Below are positions 29,694 through 38,919 of a stretch of 64,000 nt of DNA, piece by piece. The stretch is from Debaryomyces hansenii CBS767 (taxonomy: Eukaryota; Ascomycota; Pichiomycetes; Serinales; Debaryomycetaceae). Under the pieces are notes generated by a model that made no database searches, was not told the DNA's origin, and saw only the letters and a list, made by a program, of their open reading frames with translations. Numbering within the stretch: position 1 is the first letter of the stretch; every line of letters starts with the position of its first letter. The position numbers and the translations under genes were made by a program. The stretch covers positions 62,001 through 126,000 of the forward strand of contig NC_006048.2 in NCBI RefSeq assembly GCF_000006445.2, written 5' to 3'.

Positions 29694-31517
29694 ATGTCGT
29701 TAGCTAAACACTGGGGATACTCAAAGGATTTGGTTTTGGAAAATTTAAAGGGTTTGGCTGCTGCAAACCCCAAAATTTCTCTTATACCAGCAGAAAAAAC
29801 AGTCGTGTATAATGATTCCTTACAATCTAAAGGAAACAAGAATATTAATCGTATAATGGTTATTTCTGGAGGAGGTTCAGGCCATGAACCGTTACATGCG
29901 GGATTTGTTGGTGTAAATGCATTAGATGCTGCTGTATCTGGTTCAATATTTGCCTCCCCTTCAGCCAAGCAGATTTTTGCAGCCATTAAGTCAATTAGCT
30001 CCAAACAAAACAATTCTAAAGGTACTTTGGTAATTGTCAAAAATTATACAGGAGATGTTCTACATTTTGGACTTGCTGTCGAAAGAGCAAAAGCACATGG
30101 CTACAAAATAGACATGATAATTGTTGGTGATGACGCAGCTGTAGGTAGGTCAAAGGGTGGAATGGTTGGAAGAAGAGCATTGGCAGCCACTGCATTGGTT
30201 CACAAAATTGTTGGATCTGCTGCTTCTGAAATTGAAGATCTAAGCAGACTTAAAATATTGGGTGATTCCGTTGCGAATAATACGGTGACCATTGGTGCCA
30301 CCTTAGATCATTGCTCTGTTCCTGGGCGTGATATTGCAAACTTTGAGCCTATTGGCCAGAATGATGCTGAAATAGGTCTAGGGATACATAACGAAACTTC
30401 GGTCAAGAAGGTAAACCCTGTACCAATGATAGACTCATTAGTTCAGGACTTATTAGAATTCCTATTAAACGAAAATGACAAAGATCGTTACTTTGTACCA
30501 TTTGATCTCAGTAATGATGAAACGGTCTTGCTTGTCAACAATCTCGGGGGTACATCTACTTTAGAAATGTATGCTATTACAAATTGCGTTATCGAAACAT
30601 TATACCAACAATACAGTTTGAGACCAAAAAAAGTGATAGTGGGAGAATTTGCTACGTCTTTAAATGCCCCTGGGTTTTCGATTACCTTACTTAACGTCTC
30701 TTGTGCATCTAAACAATCCCAAATTTCCATTTCACATATAATGAGTTACTTGGATTTGCCAACAGATGCCCCTGGTTGGAAGGCACATCCGTGTGGGTTT
30801 GGACTTGAAAGAGACATCAATATTGAGACATCAATCAATGGTATTGATTCTTTTGTCAAGTCACAATTAAAGCTTTCCAGAGAACAACAGACGGACTTTA
30901 GAAGCAGTCTAGTTAATGGGTTGGAAAAATTATTAGACAAAGAACCAAGCATTACATTTTATGATACTGTTGCTGGTGATGGTGACTGTGGTGAAACCTT
31001 AGCGTCTGGTGCAAATGGAATATTGGAATCATTAAGGAACAACGAAATCTGCTTTGAAGATCCAGTTTATTCCATATCTCAAATAGCAAACATTGTAGAG
31101 GATAAAATGGGCGGAACTTCAGGAGGCTTATATTCAATTTTCTTAACCTCGTTGATAAAACACCTTCAAGATTGTACTACATTGAACTTATGTGAAATGT
31201 TTGCTAGTTCTTTGCATAATGCGCTATATCAGGGCTTATATAAATACACTAGGGCACGAGTGGGTGGAAGAACTTTGATTGATGCTTTAGAGCCGTTTGT
31301 GAATACCTTCAACGACACTCTAAATTTCTCAAAGGCTGCCCAGGCTGCTATCGATGGATCTGAATCGACTAGGAAATTAGCTGCAAAATTTGGGAGAGCG
31401 TCTTATGTCAATGAACAAGAATTTAAACAGTTCGACGAAGAAGGAGGCTTACCGGATCCGGGAGCTATTGGATTAGCCACCTTAATTGCTGGGTTTGCCG
31501 GTGTTGACTATAATTAA
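29694..31517 (+). CDS. DAK1: Dihydroxyacetone kinase
   Basis: This 607-residue protein has both domains of yeast ATP-dependent dihydroxyacetone kinases. The DhaK part (about 1-340) contains ISGGGSGHEP (57-66), KNYTGDVLHFG and His206 in LDHCSVPGR, which forms a covalent hemiaminal with the substrate. The DhaL part (from about 400) contains the Mg-ATP aspartates in VAGDGDCGETL, then GGTSGGLYSI and GRASYV. It phosphorylates dihydroxyacetone to the glycolytic intermediate DHAP and detoxifies it. The C-terminus (GVDYN) is not a peroxisomal signal. The gene is divergent to the porter and next to the DAS-type transketolase, which links it to a dihydroxyacetone-forming route; the paralogue DAK2 cannot be excluded as the better name. 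Confidence 0.92.
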   Translation: MSLAKHWGYSKDLVLENLKGLAAANPKISLIPAEKTVVYNDSLQSKGNKNINRIMVISGGGSGHEPLHAGFVGVNALDAAVSGSIFASPSAKQIFAAIKSISSKQNNSKGTLVIVKNYTGDVLHFGLAVERAKAHGYKIDMIIVGDDAAVGRSKGGMVGRRALAATALVHKIVGSAASEIEDLSRLKILGDSVANNTVTIGATLDHCSVPGRDIANFEPIGQNDAEIGLGIHNETSVKKVNPVPMIDSLVQDLLEFLLNENDKDRYFVPFDLSNDETVLLVNNLGGTSTLEMYAITNCVIETLYQQYSLRPKKVIVGEFATSLNAPGFSITLLNVSCASKQSQISISHIMSYLDLPTDAPGWKAHPCGFGLERDINIETSINGIDSFVKSQLKLSREQQTDFRSSLVNGLEKLLDKEPSITFYDTVAGDGDCGETLASGANGILESLRNNEICFEDPVYSISQIANIVEDKMGGTSGGLYSIFLTSLIKHLQDCTTLNLCEMFASSLHNALYQGLYKYTRARVGGRTLIDALEPFVNTFNDTLNFSKAAQAAIDGSESTRKLAAKFGRASYVNEQEFKQFDEEGGLPDPGAIGLATLIAGFAGVDYN

Positions 31518-31789
31518 TAGATACATGGAACTTAAGTCTGAGATATTTATATATTATATTATTTTAATTTTAATCGCATGCATTGGCGGAAATTAACAGT
31601 TTGTAGATGTATTGTATCAGCTAACTATACCAATACAGCCGATAAGACAAGAATAGCAAATAGAATAACTTTGGCAAAGTCTGTATTAAGAGTAAAAAAT
31701 CACAGCCTCAGAAATATTAATATAATGAATGGGAATGAGTAAAATCAATGACGACAATTGTATGTACTACTCTTAACATCAAAACGGAT

Positions 31790-32095
31790 GTTTCTTTTGT
31801 TGTTTTGTTGAGTCTTCTCTGGATTAAAGGTAACCCAAGTCTCTGTAGTGCCTTCTTTAACAAGATTCATGAATGATAGCAACTAAATTAAATATCAACT
31901 ACATGCACAGTTTTATATTTTCTTTAAATTTTCTTCAGTCGTAACTTGTTGAATTTCGCAATCCCCATCGCCAACTATTTTATAACTATTCGGTTTAAAT
32001 AAGTAGAAAGCAAAATTTTTAAATCATATGCTTCAGTTAGTTTAGTATTTTACACTATTGGCTTAGTCAGATGTTATTACCGATGTCTTTAGTTG
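31790..32095 (-). pseudogene. Decayed copy of the coiled-coil gene (C-terminal part)
   Basis: On the plus strand this stretch aligns by eye with about 14190-14540, the 3' third of the coiled-coil gene. Shared words include ATCAACT, ATGCACA, TTATATTTTC/TTACATTTTC, AACTTGTTG/AACCTGTTG, GCTTCA-TAGTTTA-ATATT-type blocks and others in the same order. Many substitutions and small indels break the frame. The limits are approximate. The copy is truncated on its right side, where the AIM18-type remnant begins. Confidence 0.7.
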
Positions 32096-32109
32096 TATTC
32101 CATTCAACT

Positions 32110-32735
32110 CTCACCATTGCCGCTAATCAATACTAATCTTGATACCGATTTTCAATTATCAGGATATGGTATGAGATCAGTTACGTTTGTTAATTTCAAA
32201 GTATCTGAATTGGTCTTTATATAGCCAAAGATAATGTGAATAAAACAAAGAAGATTTTAACTCCAAGATTATTTATCAACCTGCAGCAAATCATTCATTA
32301 CATGAATTGTTTAATTGATCCCTGAATTCTCGACCCAGACTTGCAGACTATTGAGCGAAAATGTATGATTTGGGGTTCGGATTTGCCCTGTCAGAAATAC
32401 TGATTTCAATCACTTAAAGGATGGTTGGTTAAGTCGATTTTAACACACCCAGAAAGTAAAGAAAACAAGGAGATAGTGAGTAATGGATTAGGAGAACAGA
32501 GAAATGTATTCAACGGATACAGGGGCTCAGTTCCTATAAATGTATTATGGTTAGAAGTTATACAACAAGTCAAAATTAAAATCTCATATAAAACCCAACA
32601 GAGTACAAATTGGCCAGCATGAGCCAGGAAAATGAACCAATAATTAGTACACGTTTATTCTTGCAATACCTCAGTGGTAAGAAACTATTATCAGAACCAT
32701 TGAGCAAGAGTTGTACGGATAGATTTACTGATTAT
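32110..32735 (+). pseudogene. Decayed copy of the AIM18/46-type gene
   Basis: This stretch aligns by eye with about 20325-20950 of the intact gene, over its last 210 codons, with roughly three quarters of bases matching. Conserved blocks include GATTTTCAATT, TCAGTTACGTTTGTTAA-type sequence, CCAGAAAGTAAAGAAAA, GTGAGTAATGGATT and CAATACCTCAGTGGTAAGAAA. Frameshifts and stops (for example TAG near 32222) disrupt it, and the 5' third is missing. Two short frames here (32425-32622 and 32610-32792) are only pieces of it. Confidence 0.85.
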
Positions 32736-33057
32736 ATATATCGTGTTATTGTCTTAGAAAATATGGACAATACATTTATAGGCCTATCGTAGAATATAAT
32801 TAGAAGTATTATATGATATAAATTAGTTAACTAATAAACTTAGATTCAAAATAATGGAAAGTCTAAAGAAAAACTACATATTTAATTGATTATGACTATT
32901 ATTTATTATTGCACCATTTCATGATATTCCAATATCATGCATGTAATTCAAGAATTTTAATTTTATATATGAAACAAATAAAATAAGAAAAAATTATAGA
33001 TGTGATTATAACGTGCCCGTTTTGTTGTATATATGTTAGAGGAAAGATAATGTTTGT

Positions 33058-34146
33058 TCACATAATAATAGCTTCATGTTCGACGTTAGAGGAAATAGAT
33101 TTATGTGGTAAGACCTTTGCACCGTTAACATAGACTTCATTCTTAATTTCAACATCATCACCTAAAACAGTAATACCATCAGTTCTTGCCCACTTACCAA
33201 TTCTGGAGTTCCAACCAACAATGGTAGACTTAACCCAGGCGTGGTCCTTAACTTCAGAGTTAGATAACAAGACAGATCTTTGGATTCTGGCACCTTCACC
33301 AACAACAACATTTGGACCAATGACAACGTTAGGACCGATTAAAGCAGATGGATGGATCTTTGCAGATGGATCAACCAACACATTACCACCGTGAATGAAT
33401 TTTTCGTTACATAACTTCTTTGGTTCCTTCTTAGATAAGGCAGTTAAGTACAAAACAGTACCGCTCAAGAAATCCTTTGGTTGACCAACATCCATCCAGT
33501 ATCCTTCCAAGTCAAAGGAGTATAATTCCTTGTTTTCAACTAAGATAGGGAAAGTTTCCTTTTCAATAGAAGTAGGCTTCATTTCAATCAAATCAATGAC
33601 AGATGGGTTCAAGATATATAAACCAGCATTGATTCTGTTACCAACAAACTCAACTGGCTTTTCGACGAAACGGTCGATCAAGTTTGGAGTATCTCTATCA
33701 TGGACAATAACACCATACTTGGATGGTTCGTCAACCTTTGTTGCGACAATAGTAGCTTTACCACCGCTAGTCTTGTGGAAGTCTGCTAATTCTTGGAATG
33801 GGTAGTCACAGATGACATCAGAGTTCAAAACAAAGATAGGAGTGTCATCCTTCTTTAAAACCTTTTCAGCCAACTTTAATGGACCTGCAGTACCTAATGG
33901 TTCTTCTTCAACGGAGAAAGTGATGGTAACACCGTATTCAGCTTCGTATTTCTTTAAGGTAGAGACCATAACTTCTGGTCTGTAGTTAACAGCCAAGACA
34001 ATATCAGTAACACCGGCCTTAGCTAATGCTTCGATTTGATGCAAAATCATTGGTCTGTTACCAAATTCAACCAATGGCTTTGGTAAAGTCAAAGTCAAAG
34101 GTCTCAAACGGGTACCGTAACCACCGACTAAAATTAATCCCTTCAT
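33058..34146 (-). CDS. PSA1: Mannose-1-phosphate guanylyltransferase
   Basis: This 362-residue enzyme makes GDP-mannose from mannose 1-phosphate and GTP, the donor for all yeast mannan, O-mannose and GPI synthesis. The N-terminal nucleotidyltransferase signature [11 protein letters not shown]...PKP is at residues 8-23, the metal-binding Asp in LNSDVICD near 110, and EKPVEF near 166. The C-terminal third carries left-handed beta-helix hexapeptide repeats ([20 protein letters not shown]). Length and sequence match fungal Psa1/Vig9/Srb1. Codon use is strongly biased with no rare codons, as expected for an abundant cytosolic enzyme. The long upstream spacer with an unusual hairpin is described separately. 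ATG at 34144-34146. Confidence 0.96.
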   Translation of the reverse strand: MKGLILVGGYGTRLRPLTLTLPKPLVEFGNRPMILHQIEALAKAGVTDIVLAVNYRPEVMVSTLKKYEAEYGVTITFSVEEEPLGTAGPLKLAEKVLKKDDTPIFVLNSDVICDYPFQELADFHKTSGGKATIVATKVDEPSKYGVIVHDRDTPNLIDRFVEKPVEFVGNRINAGLYILNPSVIDLIEMKPTSIEKETFPILVENKELYSFDLEGYWMDVGQPKDFLSGTVLYLTALSKKEPKKLCNEKFIHGGNVLVDPSAKIHPSALIGPNVVIGPNVVVGEGARIQRSVLLSNSEVKDHAWVKSTIVGWNSRIGKWARTDGITVLGDDVEIKNEVYVNGAKVLPHKSISSNVEHEAIIM

Positions 34147-35097
34147 ATTTGCTTAATGTAATAATATACCTAAAATATCAATATTTATATATCGTTTATA
34201 TATATAAATAAAATCAAAGATTAAGTTTTTTGAAATCACGAAAAAGGGGAATGCTGGTATATTTATAGCTGTACTACACGGTGTGTTGTCGAAACAGAAA
34301 AAATCTGTTAATTGCGTGTCTTGCAAAATTCAAAATAAAAATGGACGTGGCTGTAAACAAACGTGTAGTCCAAACACTACATGCTTGAAGGTTGCATACC
34401 ATGTCTACACGGGGACTACGATGTCGTTAGTGACACGCTCGGTGTATGCCACATTGGTTCTTCATTAGGCTCCTGTGGTGATGGATATACCTTATTAATG
34501 ATGGTGGGTAGTGAGAAAAGGCTACCGTGTCATTTTTAGTAGCGGCTTCAGGTACATTAATTTGGCTAGCGAGCCAGGAGAACGAGCTTGCCGTGCGAAC
34601 ACAAAAAGCAGAAGTTCGAAATTGGCCAGCCTTTACACCAGCACTAGATCGTACGCTGAGAAGGATATATACAAAACGTACGCAAAAAGTACAATAATAA
34701 TTATGTATGTTCTGTGCGTCAAATAGTTTATACCTTATTGTTAAATTCTTGTTAAATTTACAAAATGATTAATGCATCGACTAAACGGACCAGTCAACCA
34801 GTCAATGGATTTGGTTGTTGTATTGCCTATATCCAGGTATGGTTATGTATATGCCAGGAAAATAGAGGTGGCCGCCAGCCGGAGCGGCCACCTCTATTTT
34901 CTAGACTATTGTGGCAGGTAATAGTATCGATTGTACGCGGAAGATTTTTTGATTTTCGAGATGGGCCATAAACCCGGAATGTACCTATTCAATTAGACTA
35001 GACGAGGTAAGTGTAGATAGATACAAGATAAATACAAGATATTGACTAGTTTATTTTTATGAATGTTTTATGTATTATTATACCATTATGCAAGATA
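34147..35097. other. Intergenic, PSA1 promoter side, with GC-rich segments and a hairpin
   Basis: This 951-base spacer starts with an AT-rich part next to PSA1 (alternating TA tracts near 34190-34210, AAAGGGGA near 34245) and continues with unusually GC-richer DNA at about 34330-34950. That part contains a perfect 18-bp inverted repeat (listed separately) and a small CCAGTCAA direct repeat near 34790-34805. Three short plus-strand frames (34283, 34511, 34765) have no recognisable features and I do not support them as genes. Confidence 0.55.
34858..34901. repeat. Perfect 18-bp inverted repeat with 8-base loop
   Basis: Left arm 34858-34875 is GAAAATAGAGGTGGCCGC and the right arm 34884-34901 is its exact reverse complement, separated by CAGCCGGA. 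The hairpin has a GC-rich core (GGTGGCCGC) and an A/T-rich base. It stands alone in non-coding DNA, about 200 bases from the 3' end of MCH1 and 710 bases from the PSA1 start codon. I do not recognise a tRNA, a terminal repeat pair of a transposon or a protein-binding site in it. Confidence 0.95.
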
Positions 35098-36624
35098 CTA
35101 AAAAACCCTATATCCGCGTTTTGCCCATATTCCTTTCCAGACGATTATTATCAAGATCAAGCTCACCGATAACCCAACAGCGGTGAGGTTGAAATAATGC
35201 TGCAAACAGCTTGAGTAGTCGACACCGCATTTGTTATCAACCTCATTCCCGTAGAAAATCGAAAATCCAATCGACCCGATAGCAGGAGCTATCATGAACG
35301 AGCCCCAAGTAGACCCCATCATGTCGATCCCCCATATCGAGGCGACGATAGTAGGATATATGGTGAATAACCCACCATACGACGAACCATTCAAAATAGA
35401 TACTATCGAAAAACGAGTCAGTCTCGTCACCATGAATTGGCCAACTATTCCGATGGCCAAATTGATGATCAACAAATTGACACGACATATTGGGAATTTT
35501 CTCTTACTGGAGGATAAATAATCCGACAACCCTCCCATAGCCAATCTAGTGACTGTCGATGATGCAGCCATTATGCTGACTTGGTCAGATAGGTTACTCT
35601 CAGAATTGCTATTTATAATGATTGAACCCAAATTATTCTGAAAACTTTCCATGGGGCCAATATTCAATATTAAGGAGGCTAATAGTAACCATGCAGATTT
35701 GTCCTTCAAAAAATTAATAAACCGTTCTTGGTGCTTAAGTGGTTCAATTATTGACCGTTCAGGAATTAAGTTGTCGTCATCTTCGCAGCTGTGGTGTGAA
35801 TGTCTTGATCTAGATGTCATTAATGGCAGTTCTTCATCTGCTTCCTCCATTTCGTCTTCATTTGTAAATATAATCTCTGACTCCATGCTAACAACAGAGC
35901 TCGATACGAAATTCAATATTCCCATCACCAAGTATAGAACGCCAAAGAAATTGAACACCTTGTGCAAGTTCAAAAACCCATTATACTGTTTGAAATAAGA
36001 GAGTTTCATCAACTGCGATCCTAATAACGTCGATAATCCATAGCATGTAACAGGTAATGATATAGCCAAACCTTTATGTTCGGGATAAATTTTTGCGCAG
36101 GTCAACAAGCTCAGAAAGTATAATGACGATGTAGCCAATCCTATGAAGAAAAAACAAATTCCAAATGCATATAAGTGGATCTTCATCACATTGTTATATT
36201 CGAGACTTTTAATAACTTGGGAATTAACAAAATAACTGGGAACAAAAAACCAGATCAGAATTAGCGAAAGTAATGAGGGACCGTAGCAATCAGCCAAATA
36301 GCCTAGCACAGGTAGACATAAGTACATCCCAATAGCAGATAATGACGCAATGAAGTTGATATGTAGGTAATTTATGCCATATAATTCATGTAATGATGAC
36401 GAAAATAGTGAAAATAGCATTATTGATCCGGATGTAAGACATGAGAATAAGGATATAAAGAATGATATCTTTTTCAAGTTTGCAATTGAAACGTGGAATG
36501 ATAGATAATGCTTGATAGAATGAGAAATCCTATTTATGAAAGTTTTATGTTTAAGCATCATCACGGCCCTTAATATCTTTATAGCATTTATAGTTTCTTT
36601 AGTATGCTTTATAATTTTCAACAT
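35098..36624 (-). CDS. MCH1: Mch1-type monocarboxylate-transporter-like MFS protein
   Basis: This 508-residue protein has about twelve membrane segments and matches S. cerevisiae Mch1 in layout: HYLSFHVS near residue 40, NFIASLSAIGMYLCLPVLGYLAD in the second helix region, LPVTCYGLSTLLGSQL, an acidic central loop (EDEMEEADEELPLM) and YGGLFTIYPT...GSFMIAPAIGS near the end. Mch1 sits in the vacuolar membrane and, despite its family, does not carry monocarboxylates in S. cerevisiae; its substrate is unknown. The start is uncertain: ATG codons at residues 1, 22 and 23 are all possible, and homologues begin close to the HYLSFH block, so the first 30 residues may not be translated. Confidence 0.88.
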   Translation of the reverse strand: MLKIIKHTKETINAIKILRAVMMLKHKTFINRISHSIKHYLSFHVSIANLKKISFFISLFSCLTSGSIMLFSLFSSSLHELYGINYLHINFIASLSAIGMYLCLPVLGYLADCYGPSLLSLILIWFFVPSYFVNSQVIKSLEYNNVMKIHLYAFGICFFFIGLATSSLYFLSLLTCAKIYPEHKGLAISLPVTCYGLSTLLGSQLMKLSYFKQYNGFLNLHKVFNFFGVLYLVMGILNFVSSSVVSMESEIIFTNEDEMEEADEELPLMTSRSRHSHHSCEDDDNLIPERSIIEPLKHQERFINFLKDKSAWLLLASLILNIGPMESFQNNLGSIIINSNSESNLSDQVSIMAASSTVTRLAMGGLSDYLSSSKRKFPICRVNLLIINLAIGIVGQFMVTRLTRFSIVSILNGSSYGGLFTIYPTIVASIWGIDMMGSTWGSFMIAPAIGSIGFSIFYGNEVDNKCGVDYSSCLQHYFNLTAVGLSVSLILIIIVWKGIWAKRGYRVF

Positions 36625-36789
36625 TTAATGTAAGTCAGGTGCAAATTTATATCACAAAATTACAATGCAAGTATAAACTAGCTTACGATAGTCATTTATA
36701 AGATTGTTTTTATTCTAGGTACTATATATTTAAACTTGAATGCAACGTAAATCATAACTTTATTAACCTTAGCTATACATTTGAATAAA

Positions 36790-37815
36790 TTATTTGAGGT
36801 AAGTTAAGTATCTATCAACTTCACCGGTTGAGCCTAACCAGATACCACTCTTGTCATGGATTCCTTTTGGCAAAATTTCTAAGATTCTTTCACCCTTATC
36901 GTTAATGGCTGCACCACCGGCTTGTTCCATCAACATAGCCATTGGGAAACATTCATATAAAATTCTTAACTTACCATTTTTCAGCTTAGAATCAGCTGGA
37001 TATGCGAAAATACCACCGTACAATATAGTTCTGTGAATATCAGCAACCATAGAACCAATGTATCTTGCACTGTAAGGCTTTCCATCTTCTTGTGGCTTCT
37101 TCAAGTCTGCGATATATTGTTTGGCACTGTCAGCCCAGTAATGAGAGTTACCTTCGTTGACAGAGTAAATAGCTCTGGTCTTAGGAATGGTCAAGTGTGG
37201 TTGAGTCAAAATGAATTCACCCAATTGTGTATCCAAAGTGAAGCCGTTGACACCTTGTCCTGTGGTCAACATTAAGTGAGCAGAAGCACCGTACATAGTG
37301 TAACCAGCAGCAACCATTTCGGTACCCTTTCTCAACACATCCTTGATGGATCCCTGAGAATCTTCCTTCAATCTATAGATACCGAAGATAGTACCAACAG
37401 AAACACCAGCATCAATATTAGACGATCCGTCAATTGGATCGGTACAAACAGCATAACGTCCACCTCCTTCGAAAACAATCAAGTCTTCTTGTTCCTCTGA
37501 AACTAAAACTTTGACGTTGTTCGACGATTTCATAGCATTGATGAAAATTTCATCTCCAATCACATCCAATTTCTTTTGAACATCACCAGTAGAGTTAGCA
37601 CTACCACTGATACCAATCAAATTGACCAATTCGGCTCTTCTAATGTTGTGAGCAATGAATTTGAAAGCAAATTGTAACGAGTTTAATAACAATGACAATT
37701 CACCAGTAGCATTTGGGGCTTCTTTTTGCTGTTCTTGCAAAATAAATCTGGTCAACGTGATGATGTCGGTGTCGACGTTCATCTGTTCAGAGACTGAATT
37801 GTGTTGTGTGGACAT
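36790..37815 (-). CDS. FBP1: Fructose-1,6-bisphosphatase
   Basis: This 341-residue gluconeogenic enzyme hydrolyses fructose 1,6-bisphosphate to fructose 6-phosphate. The metal-binding DPIDGSSNID (126-135) with Asp126 and Asp129, the upstream SEEQED (106-111) and the substrate-binding ARYIGSMVADIHRT region are intact. The N-terminus (MSTQHNSVSEQ) differs from S. cerevisiae Fbp1: it has no proline at position 2, which the GID ligase reads there as a degron, and no RRxS protein kinase A site. Glucose-triggered destruction may therefore work differently. The upstream region has CCCCG-type words that could bind a Mig1-like repressor. ATG at 37813-37815. Confidence 0.96.
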   Translation of the reverse strand: MSTQHNSVSEQMNVDTDIITLTRFILQEQQKEAPNATGELSLLLNSLQFAFKFIAHNIRRAELVNLIGISGSANSTGDVQKKLDVIGDEIFINAMKSSNNVKVLVSEEQEDLIVFEGGGRYAVCTDPIDGSSNIDAGVSVGTIFGIYRLKEDSQGSIKDVLRKGTEMVAAGYTMYGASAHLMLTTGQGVNGFTLDTQLGEFILTQPHLTIPKTRAIYSVNEGNSHYWADSAKQYIADLKKPQEDGKPYSARYIGSMVADIHRTILYGGIFAYPADSKLKNGKLRILYECFPMAMLMEQAGGAAINDKGERILEILPKGIHDKSGIWLGSTGEVDRYLTYLK

Positions 37816-38202
37816 GACTTGATTATATTATTATATTATAGAAGTATATTTTATAGTAAAGGTGATAAAACAACTAAGAAAACTAAAAAAATAAGTTAAT
37901 GGGGACAAGTAGCATTAAATATGCGATTCTGGATTGGTAACCCCGTACTTTTGATAGCATAAGCCCGGAGCAAAAAGGGTCATTTCAAAATTACCGCACA
38001 CTGAAAATTCTCGAACTCCGGGACTCCTCACTAACAAAATTGACATCCGTTACGCATTACAGTCTATATACCAGTTGTACGCTTATTTAATTATGCTGAT
38101 TAGGCTATACACCACGCAAAAAATATGGACTTGAATATCCGATGGTCATTATCATCGGTATACATTCCTGGATTCGCAATTTTCACATTGGTCCGGACTG
38201 GT
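37816..38202. promoter_or_regulatory. Intergenic, FBP1 promoter
   Basis: This spacer is the upstream region of FBP1. It has an AT-rich TATA-like tract close to the gene (about 37826-37860), a CCCCG word near 37943-37947 that could serve a Mig1-type repressor, and CCGGGACTCC near 38020. No gene is seen. Confidence 0.4.
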
Positions 38203-38724
38203 CTACTTCTTATGGGCCAGCTGGTGTTGCTGTTGCTGGTATATAGATCTATTTAATTCGAACAATAGGTCTATATTACCATTCGTTTTGCCAGTGCTAT
38301 CCCGTTGGTTCCGGATAACGTTTTTGGAATTGTATTTGGATTTTGAATTTGGACCGGCGGTGTTTGCAGAAGAAGCTGCGATTTTGGTGGAGGAGGGTTT
38401 GGTCTTCCACTGCGACGACGATTCCAACGACCGGTAGACTTTGATGTTTTCGCCCTCCTTGTCCTCTTTTGCGTGCTGTAGATGGGTGTTATATGACGTG
38501 CTCAAGTAGTGTAATATTTCTTTGCCATTGAACGTATTCGGCTGTAATGAATCAGCATTGACAGGATGAGGTTTTTTGGACTTGATTGCTGCAGATGTCG
38601 ATGATGGCAGTGTTGTCACTGGTTTGCTTGAAACGTTCGATACATTCGACAGGTTCGAAGCAGATGCATTTGTTAGCTTTTCGGCCCACCCCCCTGACAT
38701 GTTTGACCTGTTACTATTGCTCAT
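38203..38724 (-). CDS. Hypothetical Ser/Asn-rich protein
   Basis: This 173-residue protein is rich in Ser, Asn, Lys and Thr and looks disordered. Short islands stand out: GGWAEKLTNAS (residues 11-21), FNGKEILHYLSTSYNTHLQ (about 64-82) and a C-terminal NIDLLFELNRSIYQQQQHQL. Islands of this type in a disordered chain are common in adaptor or RNA-related proteins, but I recognise no family and assign no function. There is no signal or membrane segment. The gene is divergent to SEC61, with 195 bases between ATGs. Coding status is supported by the length in an ATG-started frame with hydrophilic, GC-richer third positions than its surroundings. Confidence 0.65.
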   Translation of the reverse strand: MSNSNRSNMSGGWAEKLTNASASNLSNVSNVSSKPVTTLPSSTSAAIKSKKPHPVNADSLQPNTFNGKEILHYLSTSYNTHLQHAKEDKEGENIKVYRSLESSSQWKTKPSSTKIAASSANTAGPNSKSKYNSKNVIRNQRDSTGKTNGNIDLLFELNRSIYQQQQHQLAHKK

Positions 38725-38919
38725 TTAGGGATTCCTATGACTATTCTTCAATGGATGGGTGTCTGAGAAACTGAAAAATTACTGTTACACAAAATCGAAG
38801 TATGTCTGAACACGTCAACACGAGTTTTCAACACTTGTTAGTTCAGTCTTGTAGTTTTTCCTACGCTTTTTAATCCATAGTGTTTATATTTGTTTGTTCT
38901 ACTTAAATTAACTAATACT

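Noticed and set aside
23718..31517. Methylotrophic (methanol) assimilation locus
   Set aside because: No alcohol oxidase, formaldehyde dehydrogenase or peroxisomal C-terminal signals on the DAS- and DAK-type proteins are seen in the window.
32425..32792. Two small ORFs (65 and 60 codons) after the DAK gene
   Set aside because: Both are pieces of a decayed AIM18/46-type copy with frameshifts, not genes.
34565..34640. tRNA-like A-box and B-box words (TGGCTAGC..., AGTTCGAAATTGG)
   Set aside because: No acceptor stem can be paired around them and the B box lacks the final C; no cloverleaf can be drawn.
34511..34726. 71-codon plus-strand frame in the PSA1-MCH1 spacer
   Set aside because: No similarity to anything I know, and composition follows the local GC-rich patch; no supporting promoter or partner.
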